Source of the DNA: Blastococcus sp. TF02-8
GTDB taxonomy: Bacteria; Actinomycetota; Actinomycetes; Mycobacteriales; Geodermatophilaceae
Assembly: GCF_003319175.1 (NCBI RefSeq)
Contig: NZ_QOHK01000001.1
Coordinates: forward strand, 1 to 64,000
Direction: 5' to 3'
DNA length: 64,000 nucleotides
This document shows positions 29,651 through 37,852 of this stretch, in pieces. The position numbers and the translations under genes were made by a program. Numbering within the stretch: the stretch's first letter is position 1; the number at the start of each line of letters is the position of its first letter. The notes beneath the pieces are model-generated. The model was not told where the DNA came from and did no database searches. It saw only the letters and a program-made list of their open reading frames with translations.

Positions 29651-29674
29651 CAGCACCCTCTCGTCGTCGGGGCC

Positions 29675-29702
29675 CCGGCCGGCAGGGTCGCCTGCCGGCC
29701 GG
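29675..29702 (-). terminator. Perfect 12-bp hairpin upstream of LacI gene
   Basis: CCGGCCGGCAGG, loop GTCG, CCTGCCGGCCGG form a perfect stem between the permease stop (29835) and the LacI start (29650) on the minus strand. It probably ends the importer transcript or lowers read-through into the regulator gene. Confidence 0.6.
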
Positions 29703-29736
29703 AGCTCCCGTCGGTATCACCGGAACCCGGGCCCAG

Positions 29737-29788
29737 ACCCTGGCCCTGGCACTGACCCTGGCCCTGACACTGATCCTGGCCCGGACTG
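29737..29788. repeat. 18-bp tandem repeat, about 2.9 copies
   Basis: ACCCTGGCCCTGGCACTG (29737), ACCCTGGCCCTGACACTG (29755) and a degenerate, shortened third copy ATCCTGGCCCGGACTG (29773) lie in the intergenic space of the cassette. No gene is seen in this stretch. Confidence 0.85.
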
Positions 29789-29834
29789 AACCACACCGGC
29801 GTCCGGATGCGGCTCCCCCGTCGGGGTGAGCGGC

Positions 29835-30671
29835 TCAGCCCTTCACCGCACCCTGCAGTCCGCTGACGATGCGGCGCTGCAGGGCGAGGAACAGGATGAG
29901 CGCCGGGATCATCGCGATCGTGGTGAACGCCAGCACACCCGCGGTGTCGGCCGAGTGCTCGGTCGAGTAGTCCGCGACGCCCAGGGGCAGCGTGCGCATG
30001 TCGCCCTGGAGCAGCAGCAGCGGGAGCAGATAGGCGTTCCAGGAGGCGACGAACGCGAGCACGCCCACGGTCACCAGGCCCGGCATCGACAAGGGCAGGG
30101 CGATCCGCCAGAAGATGCCGATCCGCGAGGCGCCGTCGAGCATCGCCGCCTCCTCGAGCTCCTTGGGCAGCGCCATCAGGAACGGTCGGAGGATCACCAC
30201 CGTCGTCGGCAGGGCGAACGCCGCCTGCGGCAGCGCGACCCCCCACCAGGTGTTCCCCAGCCCCAGGTCGCGGGTGACCAGGATGAACAGCGGAACGATC
30301 GCCACGGCCGCCGGGAACAGCAGCCCCAGCACGAAGACGAGGAAGAGCGGTTCCCGGAACCGGAACTGGTACCGCGCCAGGGGATAGGCGGCCATGACAC
30401 CGGCGAGCACCGCGACGGCGGTGGTGATCAGGGCGATCACCGTGGAGTTCAGCGCGTAGCGCCAAAAGCCGTCGTTGCCCAGCACGCCTACGTAGTTGCG
30501 GCCGAGCCAGGGGTCGGGCAGCGCAGCAGGGTCCCGCGCCAGCTGCTCGTTGCTGCGGAACCCGCCCAGCGCCCCGTAGAGGACCGGACCCAGGGTCACG
30601 ACCACCACGGCCAGCGCCACGAGGTAGACGAACGGCCCGCCCCGGCCGTAGGTCGTCGCCCGTCGCTTCAT
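29835..30671 (-). CDS. Carbohydrate ABC transporter permease (MalG type)
   Basis: The 278-residue inner-membrane permease has six hydrophobic segments and the EAA loop that docks the ATPase, seen as EEAAMLDGASRIGIFWRIAL then PLSMPGL. The end LQRRIVSGLQGAVKG is typical of MalG/LacG permeases. With the upstream permease it forms the channel of a sugar importer. It lies 34 bases downstream of the first permease gene and should be on the same mRNA. Direction and neighbours assign it to (arabino)xylo-oligosaccharide uptake. Confidence 0.93.
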   Translation of the reverse strand: MKRRATTYGRGGPFVYLVALAVVVVTLGPVLYGALGGFRSNEQLARDPAALPDPWLGRNYVGVLGNDGFWRYALNSTVIALITTAVAVLAGVMAAYPLARYQFRFREPLFLVFVLGLLFPAAVAIVPLFILVTRDLGLGNTWWGVALPQAAFALPTTVVILRPFLMALPKELEEAAMLDGASRIGIFWRIALPLSMPGLVTVGVLAFVASWNAYLLPLLLLQGDMRTLPLGVADYSTEHSADTAGVLAFTTIAMIPALILFLALQRRIVSGLQGAVKG

Positions 30672-30705
30672 CGGTGGTCCCTCCTGTCGCGTGCGTCGGC
30701 CGGGC

Positions 30706-31689
30706 TCACGCGTCGGCCCGGGTGTCGCGGCGCAGCACGAGGAACTGGTAGGCGACCGCCATCGCGAAGCCGATCAGGAACAGCACCACCGAGGCGGCTC
30801 CGGCGATGCCGAAGTTGCTGCGCTGGCTGCCCTGGCTGATGAGGTACGTCGCCATGGTGGTCGTCGCGTTCGCGGGTCCGCCGCCGGTGAGGATCCAGAC
30901 CATGTCGAACAGCTGCAGCGACCCGATCATCGACAGGAAGCACCAGGTGCGGATGGTCGGGGCGATCAGCGGGATCGTGATGCGCCGCTGGACCTGCCAC
31001 CAGGAGGCGCCGTCGAGCTGCGCGGCCTCGTGCAGCTCGTCGGGCACGCCCTGCAGGCCGGCCAGGAAGAGCAGCACCGCCAGGCCCAGGTACTTCCAGG
31101 TCAGGACGACGAAGACCGTGGTCAGCGCGAGGTCCGGGGTGCCGAGGAAGCCCTGCTCGGGAACCGGGATGCCCACCGAGGTCAGGACCGTCTCGATGAG
31201 GCCGGTGCGCGGCTGGAGGAGCTGGAACCACACGACGCCGGCGATCACCTCGGCCAGCACGTAGGGCACGAAGATGATGGTGCGCAGCAGCCCCCGCCCG
31301 CGGATGCGGCGGTTGAGCAGCAGTGCCAGCGCCAGCCCCAGCGGGAGCTGCACCAGGATCGAGGCGAAGACGATGACGAAGTTGTGCACGACGGCCTGAC
31401 CGAAGACGTCGTCGGTCAGCACGCGCGAGTAGTTCTGCAGCCCGACGAAGTCCACCATCGGGCCGAAGCCCTTCCAGCGGTAGAACGACATCCGGGCCGC
31501 GGAGAAGACCGGGTAGACGACGAAGATCGCCATGAGGGCGAGGGCCGGGGCGACGAAGAAGAGGATCTCCAGGCGCTTCCGGCGCTTGTCGCGCCCTGAG
31601 CGGCGGGTCACCCGGCGCGCATCCACGCGCCGGGTGACCGCTGCGCCGGCCTCGATGTCGGCCGGCGCAGCGGTCACCGGGGAGGTCAT
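30706..31689 (-). CDS. Carbohydrate ABC transporter permease (MalF type)
   Basis: The 327-residue protein has a basic 40-residue cytoplasmic start, six membrane segments (LEILFFVAPALALMAIFVVY first) and the EAA loop HEAAQLDGASWWQVQRRITI. ATG 31689 follows the lipoprotein stop by 7 bases, and the ribosome site GAGAAG overlaps the end of that gene. The first 80 bases of the coding sequence hold two strong inverted repeats (31608-31678) that encode VTAAPADIEAGAAVTRR. Such structure at the start should reduce its translation relative to the binding protein. Confidence 0.93.
   Translation of the reverse strand: MTSPVTAAPADIEAGAAVTRRVDARRVTRRSGRDKRRKRLEILFFVAPALALMAIFVVYPVFSAARMSFYRWKGFGPMVDFVGLQNYSRVLTDDVFGQAVVHNFVIVFASILVQLPLGLALALLLNRRIRGRGLLRTIIFVPYVLAEVIAGVVWFQLLQPRTGLIETVLTSVGIPVPEQGFLGTPDLALTTVFVVLTWKYLGLAVLLFLAGLQGVPDELHEAAQLDGASWWQVQRRITIPLIAPTIRTWCFLSMIGSLQLFDMVWILTGGGPANATTTMATYLISQGSQRSNFGIAGAASVVLFLIGFAMAVAYQFLVLRRDTRADA
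31608..31678 (-). other. Two strong hairpins inside the start of the permease gene
   Basis: GGTGACCGCTGCGCCGGC (31633-31650) and its perfect complement (31661-31678) form an 18-bp stem with a 10-base loop, beginning 11 bases into the permease gene. TCACCCGGCGC (31608-31618) and GCGCCGGGTGA (31627-31637) form an 11-bp stem next to it; the two share bases 31633-31637, so they compete. A translational brake or an mRNA processing and stabilising element is likely. Confidence 0.8.
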
Positions 31690-31696
31690 CGACGGA

Positions 31697-32995
31697 TCAC
31701 TTCTCCTGGTCCGCTGCCTCTTGGGTCTCGTCCACGATCTCCTGCGGCGTGGCCTCGCCGGCGAACAGGAGCGCGACGGCGTCGTTCATGGCATTGCCGA
31801 CGGAGGTCCCGAACGCCGTGTCGAAGTACAGCTGGACGAACGGGGCGGAGTCGCGGACCTGGATCAGGCCGGCCAGTGCCGGGTCGGACACGGAGTCCGT
31901 CGCGGCGGGGTTGGTCGGCAGACCCATGTCGTTCTTCGCGAAGCCCTGCTGCACCTCGTCGGACAGCAGGTACTTGACCAGGTCGGTCGCCGCGTCGGGC
32001 GCGGTCTCCGCGACGGCCCAGGCGTCACCGCCGCCGAGCGCGGCCTCCGGGTCGCCCTTGCCGCCCTCGACCGCCGGGAACGGGAACCAGCCGGTCTTGT
32101 CGCCCAGGCCCTTCTCGTCCTCGGTGAGGCCCTGCATGACGCCGGGCTCCCAGTGGCCCTGGAGCTCCATGGCCACCTGACCAGTGGCGAGCAGGCCGGA
32201 CGCGGAGGTGGCGCCCTCCTGGGCCGGGGTGGTGAGGAAGCCGGGGTTGAAGGGCTGGTCCTCGACGAAGCCCTCGAGCGCCTCGCCGGCCTTGACGAAG
32301 CACGGGTCGGAGAAGTCGAGGCTGGTCACGGCGTCCTCGAGCACGTCCTGCTCGCAGGAGCGGAGAGCCGTGTAGTACCAGTAGTGCGCGGCCGGCCACT
32401 TGTCACCGGCACCCACGGACACCGGGGTGATCCCCGCGCCCTTGAGCTTCTCGACGTCGGCGGAGAGCTCCTCCATCGTCGCCGGGGGCTGGTCGATGCC
32501 GGCCTTGGCGAAGAGGTCCTTGTTGTACCAGAAGCCCACGACGCCGACCGAGTACGGCAGGGCGTAGGTCTTGCCGTCGACCTGCCACCCGGCCAGCGTG
32601 CCGCTGTTGATCTTGCCGATCTCCTCGGAGGCGTCCTCGCTCAGGTCGCGGACCAGGCCGGCCTCCACGTGGTCGGCGAGCTCGCCGCCACCACGCTCCA
32701 TGTACACGTCGGGCAGGTCACCGCTCTGGAAGGCCGCCTCGAGCTTGTCGACCATGTCCTCGTGGGCCATGGCGACGACCTCGACGTCGATTCCCGGGTG
32801 GTCTTTCTCGAAGTCCTCGGCGACCTGCTCGTAGTAGCCCTTGCCGGGCTCGTTGTTCGAGTTGTGCCACCAGGTGATCGTCTTGTCGTCGCCTCCCGAT
32901 GCGCTGCTGTCGTCACCACTGCCACAGGCAGTGGCCGTCAGCAGCACCGCGCTGCTGCACAGCACCGAGAGAGCTGCTCGCCCCGAACGCCGCAT
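31697..32995 (-). CDS. Extracellular sugar-binding lipoprotein of ABC importer
   Basis: The 432-residue protein has a lipoprotein signal: basic start, hydrophobic core, then LLTATAC with the modified cysteine at residue 24 and a serine/aspartate linker. The mature part is a family 1 solute-binding protein (ITWWHNSNNEPGKGYYEQVA, then SVGVVGFWYNKDLFAKAGID). It captures oligosaccharide outside the membrane for the two permeases. ATG 32995 has AAAGGGG upstream. Its promoter contains a perfect TTGACA (33076-33071) touching the LacI-type operator. Confidence 0.94.
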   Translation of the reverse strand: MRRSGRAALSVLCSSAVLLTATACGSGDDSSASGGDDKTITWWHNSNNEPGKGYYEQVAEDFEKDHPGIDVEVVAMAHEDMVDKLEAAFQSGDLPDVYMERGGGELADHVEAGLVRDLSEDASEEIGKINSGTLAGWQVDGKTYALPYSVGVVGFWYNKDLFAKAGIDQPPATMEELSADVEKLKGAGITPVSVGAGDKWPAAHYWYYTALRSCEQDVLEDAVTSLDFSDPCFVKAGEALEGFVEDQPFNPGFLTTPAQEGATSASGLLATGQVAMELQGHWEPGVMQGLTEDEKGLGDKTGWFPFPAVEGGKGDPEAALGGGDAWAVAETAPDAATDLVKYLLSDEVQQGFAKNDMGLPTNPAATDSVSDPALAGLIQVRDSAPFVQLYFDTAFGTSVGNAMNDAVALLFAGEATPQEIVDETQEAADQEK

Positions 32996-33011
32996 GTTGA
33001 CCCCTTTGTCA

Positions 33012-33047
33012 CTCCGCACGCCGCTATGGCGTGGAACACGTGCGGAG
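33012..33047. promoter_or_regulatory. Inverted repeat at transcription start of importer genes
   Basis: CTCCGCACG (33012-33020) and CGTGCGGAG (33039-33047) are perfect 9-bp arms 18 bases apart. They straddle the predicted transcription start (about 33041) of the binding-protein gene, so they may be a second operator rather than an RNA stem. Confidence 0.45.
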
Positions 33048-33076
33048 AAGGTCGCAGCAAGGGCTTGCGCTGTCAA
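33048..33076 (-). promoter_or_regulatory. Promoter of the importer operon
   Basis: On the minus strand TTGACA (33076-33071), a 17-base spacer and GACCTT (33053-33048) make a good vegetative promoter. The first two bases of the -35 lie inside the palindrome at 33075-33094. Confidence 0.6.
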
Positions 33077-33094
33077 TCGTTGTCGATAACGATT
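33075..33094. promoter_or_regulatory. LacI-type operator between divergent xylan genes
   Basis: AATCGTT-GTCGAT-AACGATT is a 20-base palindrome with 7-bp perfect arms and a TCGA centre, the size and CG-centred layout expected for a LacI-family site. It overlaps the importer -35 hexamer on one strand and the -10 region of the GH10 gene on the other, so one bound repressor would silence both directions. Confidence 0.75.
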
Positions 33095-33101
33095 TCGCGC
33101 C

Positions 33102-34373
33102 ATGACCCCAGCAGCGGCCGTGGACGCCGTCCGGCGGATCGACGTGTCGCTGACCGTGCGCCGCCCCGACGGTTCCCCGTGTGCCGACACGGAGGTCGAG
33201 ATCGCGCAGGTCCGGCACGAGTTCGCCTTCGGGAACATCGGCTTCGACTTCGTCGGTCTGGCCAACGAGGAGCGCGACGGCGACCGGGAGAACGTGTTCG
33301 GCGGGGCCGACCCCGAGGCGGCCGCGACGCTCGAGGACCTCTGGCTCGACCTCTTCAACACCGCCACCCTGCCCTTCTACTGGGGCGGTTTCGAGGCGGT
33401 CGAGGGGGAGCCGGACACCGGGCGGCTCCGGGCAGCGGCGAGGTGGTTCGGCGACCGTGGCGTGACCGTGAAGGGTCATCCGCTGGTCTGGCACACGCTG
33501 GCGCCCGACTGGCTGCGGGGCCGCCCCCTCGACGAGGTGGAGCGTGTCGTACGCGCCCGCGTGCGGCGGGAGGCCTCCTCGTTCGCGGGGCTCATCGACA
33601 CCTGGGACGCGATCAACGAGGTCGTGATCATGCCGGTCTTCGCCAACGAGGAGCGGCAGAACGCGATCACCGGGCTCTGCCGCTCGATCGGGCGCATCCC
33701 CACCATCCGCCTGGCCTTCGAGGAGGCTCGTGCGGCGAACCCCGCGGCCACGCTGGTCCTCAACGACTTCAACCTGTCGACCGCCTACGAGTGCCTGATC
33801 GAGGGCGTGCTCGAGGCCGGCGTGCAGGTCGACGCCATCGGCCTGCAGAGCCACATGCACCAGGGCTACTGGGGCGAGGAGCGGACGCAGGAGGTGCTCG
33901 AGCGCTTCGCCCGCTACGGCCTCCCGCTGCACTGGACCGAGACGACGCTGGTCTCCGGGGACCTCATGCCGCCGGCGATCGTCGACCTCAACGACCACCA
34001 GGTCGCCGAGTGGCCCTCGACGCCCGAGGGTGAGCAGCGCCAGGCCGACGACGTCGTCCGCCACTACCGCACGTTGCTGGCGCACCCCGCCGTCGGAGCC
34101 GTGACGTACTGGGGCATCACCGACCGGGGGGCCTGGCTGAACGCGCCCGCCGGTCTCGTCCGGGCCGACGGGACGCCCAAGCCCGCCTACGACGCGTTGC
34201 GCGGGCTGGTCAAGAAGGACTGGTGGCTGGCGCCGACGTCGCTGCGGACCGACGGCGAGGGCCGCGTCACCGTGCAGGGCTGGGCAGGGGAGTACTCCGC
34301 GCGGGTCGGCGAGCACTCCGCGTCCTGGCGGCTGCGACCGGACACCCCGTCCGCGGAGGTCACCCTGAGCTGA
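33102..34373 (+). CDS. Intracellular GH10 endo-1,4-beta-xylanase
   Basis: Family 10 features are clear: VKGHPLVWHTLAPDWL, the acid/base glutamate E173 in DAINEV, and the nucleophile E280 in LHWTETTL. An N-terminal beta-strand region (IDVSLTVRRPDGSPCADTEV) precedes the barrel. There is no signal peptide, so it hydrolyses imported oligosaccharides in the cytoplasm. ATG 33102 lies 8 to 9 bases after a TAACGA(T) -10-like element inside the LacI operator, with TTGCGC as -35, so the mRNA is probably leaderless. It is first in a plus-strand series of hydrolase genes. Confidence 0.93.
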   Translation: MTPAAAVDAVRRIDVSLTVRRPDGSPCADTEVEIAQVRHEFAFGNIGFDFVGLANEERDGDRENVFGGADPEAAATLEDLWLDLFNTATLPFYWGGFEAVEGEPDTGRLRAAARWFGDRGVTVKGHPLVWHTLAPDWLRGRPLDEVERVVRARVRREASSFAGLIDTWDAINEVVIMPVFANEERQNAITGLCRSIGRIPTIRLAFEEARAANPAATLVLNDFNLSTAYECLIEGVLEAGVQVDAIGLQSHMHQGYWGEERTQEVLERFARYGLPLHWTETTLVSGDLMPPAIVDLNDHQVAEWPSTPEGEQRQADDVVRHYRTLLAHPAVGAVTYWGITDRGAWLNAPAGLVRADGTPKPAYDALRGLVKKDWWLAPTSLRTDGEGRVTVQGWAGEYSARVGEHSASWRLRPDTPSAEVTLS

Positions 34374-34386
34374 CCGGAGCACGTCT

Positions 34387-34401
34387 CCGGGCGGGGCCCG
34401 G
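34387..34401 (+). terminator. Short hairpin after GH10 gene
   Basis: CCGGGC-GGG-GCCCGG is a perfect 6-bp stem 13 bases after the GH10 stop. The 120-base gap to GH3 has further GC-rich stems (GGCGGC..GCCGCC). It may attenuate or process rather than fully terminate. Confidence 0.4.
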
Positions 34402-34493
34402 TGCGGGGGGAGCAGCCCCGCGCAGCCCGTCCCCGACACGGGCGGCTCCGGCCGCCGAACACCGAGAACCACGACAGGACGGACAACCCAGGC

Positions 34494-36839
34494 ATGGTCA
34501 CCACCGCCGACACCGGCTCCCCGATCTGGCGGGACACGACGCTCCCCGCCGAGGAACGGGTCGCCGACCTCCTCGGCCGCATGACGCTCGAGGAGAAGGT
34601 CGCCCAGCTGTACGGCGTGTGGGTGGGCATCGACGCGACCGAGGGCGAGGTGGCCCCGCACCAGCACGACATGGCCGCGGCCCCGGTGGACTTCGACGAG
34701 CTGATCCGCAGTGGCCTGGGACAGCTGACCCGCCCCTTCGGGACGGCGCCGGTCGATCCGCTCGTCGGGGCGAAGGGCCTGGCGGAGAGCCAGCGCCAGA
34801 TCGTGGCCGCCGGCCGCTTCGGCATCCCGGCGCTGGTCCACGAGGAGTGCCTCACCGGTCTGGCGGCGTGGACGGCGACGGTCTTCCCCTCGCCGCTGTG
34901 CTGGGCGGCCAGCTTCGACCCCGAGCTCGTCGAGCGCATGGGGGCGCAGATCGGGCGGGGCATGCGCCGGCTCGGGGTCCACCAGGGGCTCTCCCCGGTG
35001 CTCGACGTCGCCCGGGACATGCGCTGGGGCCGCGTCGAGGAGACCATGGGCGAGGACCCGCACCTGGTCGGCACGATCGGCAGCGCCTACGTCCGCGGGC
35101 TGGAGTCCAGCGGCATCGTGGCGACCCTCAAGCACTTCGTCGGCTACTCGGCCTCCCGCGCGGGGCGCAACCTCGCCCCGGTGTCGGCCGGCTCCCGCGA
35201 GATCGCCGACGTGTTCCTGCCGCCGTTCGAGATGGCACTGCGTGCGGGCGCCCGCTCGGTGATGAACACCTACACCGACACCGACGGGGTGCCGGCCGCG
35301 GCCGACCCGGCGCTGCTCACGTCCCTGCTGCGCGAGACGTACGGCTTCACCGGCACCGTGGTGGCCGACTACTTCTCGATCGCCTTCCTCCAGACGCTGC
35401 ACGGCGTCGCCGGCTCGCCGGCGGAGGCCGCGGCGCGTGCCCTCGAGGCCGGCATCGACGTCGAACTGCCCACCGTGGCCTGCTACGGCGAGCCGCTGGT
35501 CGAGGCGGTCGGCAGCGGCGCCGTGGAGGAGGCGCTCGTGGACCGGGCGCTGCGGCGGGTGCTCCTGCAGAAGTGCGAGCTGGGGCTGCTGGACCCCGAC
35601 TGGTCGCCCGACTCCCCGGCCGTCACCGACGGCACGGTCGACCTGGACCCGGCGGAGTCGCGCGCCCTGGCCGGGGAGCTGGCGAGGCGCTCGGTCGTGC
35701 TGCTCGCCAACGACGGGACGCTGCCGCTGGCGCGTGGTCTGCGCCTGGCGGTGGTCGGACCGCGCGCCGACACCGCCCAGGCGATGCTCGGCTGCTACTC
35801 CTTCCCGATGCACGTCGGCGTCCACCACCCCGAGGTGGCCGTCGGCGTCGACATCCCGACCGTCGCCGGTGCCCTGAAGGCGGCACCCCACGGGTTCGAC
35901 GTCGTCGTCGCCGAGGGGTGCCCGGTGCTCGGTGGTGACGACGAGGGCATCGCGGACGCCGTGCGGGCCGCCGCCGAGGCCGACGTCGTCGTCGCGGTGC
36001 TCGGGGACCAGGCCGGGCTGTTCGGCAACGGCACCTCGGGGGAGGGCTGCGACGCCGTGGACCTGCGGCTGCCCGGTCGACAGGAGGAGCTGCTGGAGGC
36101 CCTGCTCGGCACGGGCAAGCCGGTCGTGCTCGTGCTGCTCTCCGGACGCCCCTACGAACTCTCCCGCCAGGTCGACCGGCTGGCCGCGGTGCTGTGCGGG
36201 TTCTTCCCGGGGGAGGAGGGCGGTGCGGCGATCGCCGACGTCCTCAGTGGTCGCGTGGGCCCCTCGGGCCGGCTGCCGGTCAGCTTCCCGGACGCCGGCG
36301 CCAGCCAGCCGAGCACGTACCTCGCCTCGCCGCTGGGGCGGAGGTCCGACGTGAGCTCGGTGGACCCGACGCCGTTGTTCCCCTTCGGCCACGGGCTGGG
36401 CTACGGCTCGGCGGTGTGGGCCGGCGTCCGGAGCGTCGGCGGTCAGGAGTGGTCCACCGACGGGACCACCGACGTGGAGGTCGAGCTGCGCAACGACGGC
36501 GACCGCGAGGTGACCGAGGTCGTGCAGGTCTACCTGCACGACCCGGTCGCCGAGGTGGTCCGCCCGGTGCAGGCGCTGATCGCCGCGCAGCGGGTGGACC
36601 TGGCCCCGGGGGGCTCGGCGACCGTGCGGTTCACGCTGCACGCCGATCTCACGTCGTTCACCGGCCGCGACGGCGAGCGGATCGTCGAGCCCGGGGCGGT
36701 GGAGCTGCGCGTGGGCGCCTCCAGCGCCGACGTGCGCGAGGCGCTGCCGCTGACCCTCACCGGCAGCCGGCGCACGGTCGGCGTCGACCGCCGGCTGCAC
36801 CCGGAGAGCGCCGTCCGGCACGGCGAGACCCGCGCCTGA
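34494..36839 (+). CDS. GH3 family beta-glycosidase (probable beta-xylosidase)
   Basis: The 781-residue protein has the three-part GH3 layout: a barrel (SPVLDVARDMRWGRVEETMG then EDPHLVG) with the nucleophile aspartate D292 in TVVADYFSI, an alpha/beta sandwich (VVVAVLGDQAGLFGNGTSGE), and a C-terminal fibronectin-III-like domain (VEVELRNDGDREVTEVVQVY). No signal peptide is present. In this cassette it should release xylose from short xylo-oligosaccharides, though GH3 also includes glucosidases and arabinosidases. ATG 34494 is chosen because conserved sequence follows; the ribosome site is weak. Confidence 0.9.
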   Translation: MVTTADTGSPIWRDTTLPAEERVADLLGRMTLEEKVAQLYGVWVGIDATEGEVAPHQHDMAAAPVDFDELIRSGLGQLTRPFGTAPVDPLVGAKGLAESQRQIVAAGRFGIPALVHEECLTGLAAWTATVFPSPLCWAASFDPELVERMGAQIGRGMRRLGVHQGLSPVLDVARDMRWGRVEETMGEDPHLVGTIGSAYVRGLESSGIVATLKHFVGYSASRAGRNLAPVSAGSREIADVFLPPFEMALRAGARSVMNTYTDTDGVPAAADPALLTSLLRETYGFTGTVVADYFSIAFLQTLHGVAGSPAEAAARALEAGIDVELPTVACYGEPLVEAVGSGAVEEALVDRALRRVLLQKCELGLLDPDWSPDSPAVTDGTVDLDPAESRALAGELARRSVVLLANDGTLPLARGLRLAVVGPRADTAQAMLGCYSFPMHVGVHHPEVAVGVDIPTVAGALKAAPHGFDVVVAEGCPVLGGDDEGIADAVRAAAEADVVVAVLGDQAGLFGNGTSGEGCDAVDLRLPGRQEELLEALLGTGKPVVLVLLSGRPYELSRQVDRLAAVLCGFFPGEEGGAAIADVLSGRVGPSGRLPVSFPDAGASQPSTYLASPLGRRSDVSSVDPTPLFPFGHGLGYGSAVWAGVRSVGGQEWSTDGTTDVEVELRNDGDREVTEVVQVYLHDPVAEVVRPVQALIAAQRVDLAPGGSATVRFTLHADLTSFTGRDGERIVEPGAVELRVGASSADVREALPLTLTGSRRTVGVDRRLHPESAVRHGETRA

Positions 36840-37852
36840 TGCCCCAGACCGACCTGTCGCTGGAGGAGCTGCGGGCATACGACCCGCAGCTCCCGGCCCC
36901 CGAGGACCTGGCGGAGTTCTGGGCCGCCACCCTCGACGAGGCGGCCGGGCTGCCGCTCGAGGTGTCCGCGGCGTCGGTCGACTCGGGGCTGGTGGGCGTC
37001 GAGACGCACGACGTCACGTACGCCGGCGCGGGTGGCTCGCCGGTGAAGGCCTGGCTGCACCTGCCCGCTCGCGTCCTGCGCGCCGAGGGGCCGTTGCCCG
37101 CGGTGGTCCAGTTCCAGGGCTACAACGGCGGACGCGGCCTGGCCCACGAGCACGTCTTCTGGGCCGCAGCCGGCTTCGCGCACCTCGTCGTCGACACCCG
37201 GGGTCAGGGCAGCGGCTGGACCGTGGGCGACACCGGTGACCCGGCCGGCGCCGCAGCCGCGCAGCCCGGGTTCCTGACCCGTGGCGTGCTCGACCCGCAC
37301 GACTACTACTACCGGCGCGTCTACACCGACGCGGTGCGGGCGGTCGAGGTCCTGCGCGGCCGGCCGGAGGTCGACGCCGACCGCATCGCGGCGGCCGGCA
37401 TCAGCCAGGGCGGCGGGATCGCCCTGGCCGTCGGGGCGCTGGTTCCCGGCATCGCGGCCGTGCTGCCCGACGTGCCGTTCCTCTGCGACTTCCCGCGAGC
37501 CGCCCGGATCGCTCCGGGCGACCCGTACGGGGAGGTCGTGCGCTACCTCAAGGCCCACCGCGACCGGGTCAGGACGGTGTTCCGCACCCTCAGCTACTTC
37601 GACGCCGCGGTCCTCGCCCGCACAGCGTCGGCGCCGGCGCTGTTCTCGGTCGCCCTCATGGACCAGGTCTGCCCGCCGTCGACGGTCTTCGCTGCGTACA
37701 ACGCCTATGCCGGGCCGAAGGAGATCACGGTCTACCCGTTCAACGACCACGAGGGCGGGGAGGCCCACCAGCAGCGCGAGCAGCTCGCCTGGCTGCGCGA
37801 CCTGTTCGGGGTGCCGGCCGACCGGTCCGCGCCCCGTGGGCAGGCCCGCTGA
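36839..37852 (+). CDS. Acetyl-xylan esterase / cephalosporin-C deacetylase family (CE7)
   Basis: The 337-residue alpha/beta hydrolase matches carbohydrate esterase family 7: GYNGGRGLAHEHVFWAAAGF, VVDTRGQGSGW, nucleophile serine S189 in AAGISQGGGIALAV, DVPFLCDFPRA, the aspartate in MDQVCPPSTVFAAYN and the histidine in NDHEGGEAHQ. It removes acetyl groups from xylo-oligosaccharides so that GH3 and GH51 enzymes can proceed. It is cytoplasmic. TGATG overlaps couple it to both the GH3 and the GH51 genes. Confidence 0.93.
   Translation: MPQTDLSLEELRAYDPQLPAPEDLAEFWAATLDEAAGLPLEVSAASVDSGLVGVETHDVTYAGAGGSPVKAWLHLPARVLRAEGPLPAVVQFQGYNGGRGLAHEHVFWAAAGFAHLVVDTRGQGSGWTVGDTGDPAGAAAAQPGFLTRGVLDPHDYYYRRVYTDAVRAVEVLRGRPEVDADRIAAAGISQGGGIALAVGALVPGIAAVLPDVPFLCDFPRAARIAPGDPYGEVVRYLKAHRDRVRTVFRTLSYFDAAVLARTASAPALFSVALMDQVCPPSTVFAAYNAYAGPKEITVYPFNDHEGGEAHQQREQLAWLRDLFGVPADRSAPRGQAR

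Noticed and set aside
33024-36878. 1284-residue open frame on the minus strand
   Set aside because: It is antisense to the clear GH10 and GH3 genes, whose catalytic motifs are intact.
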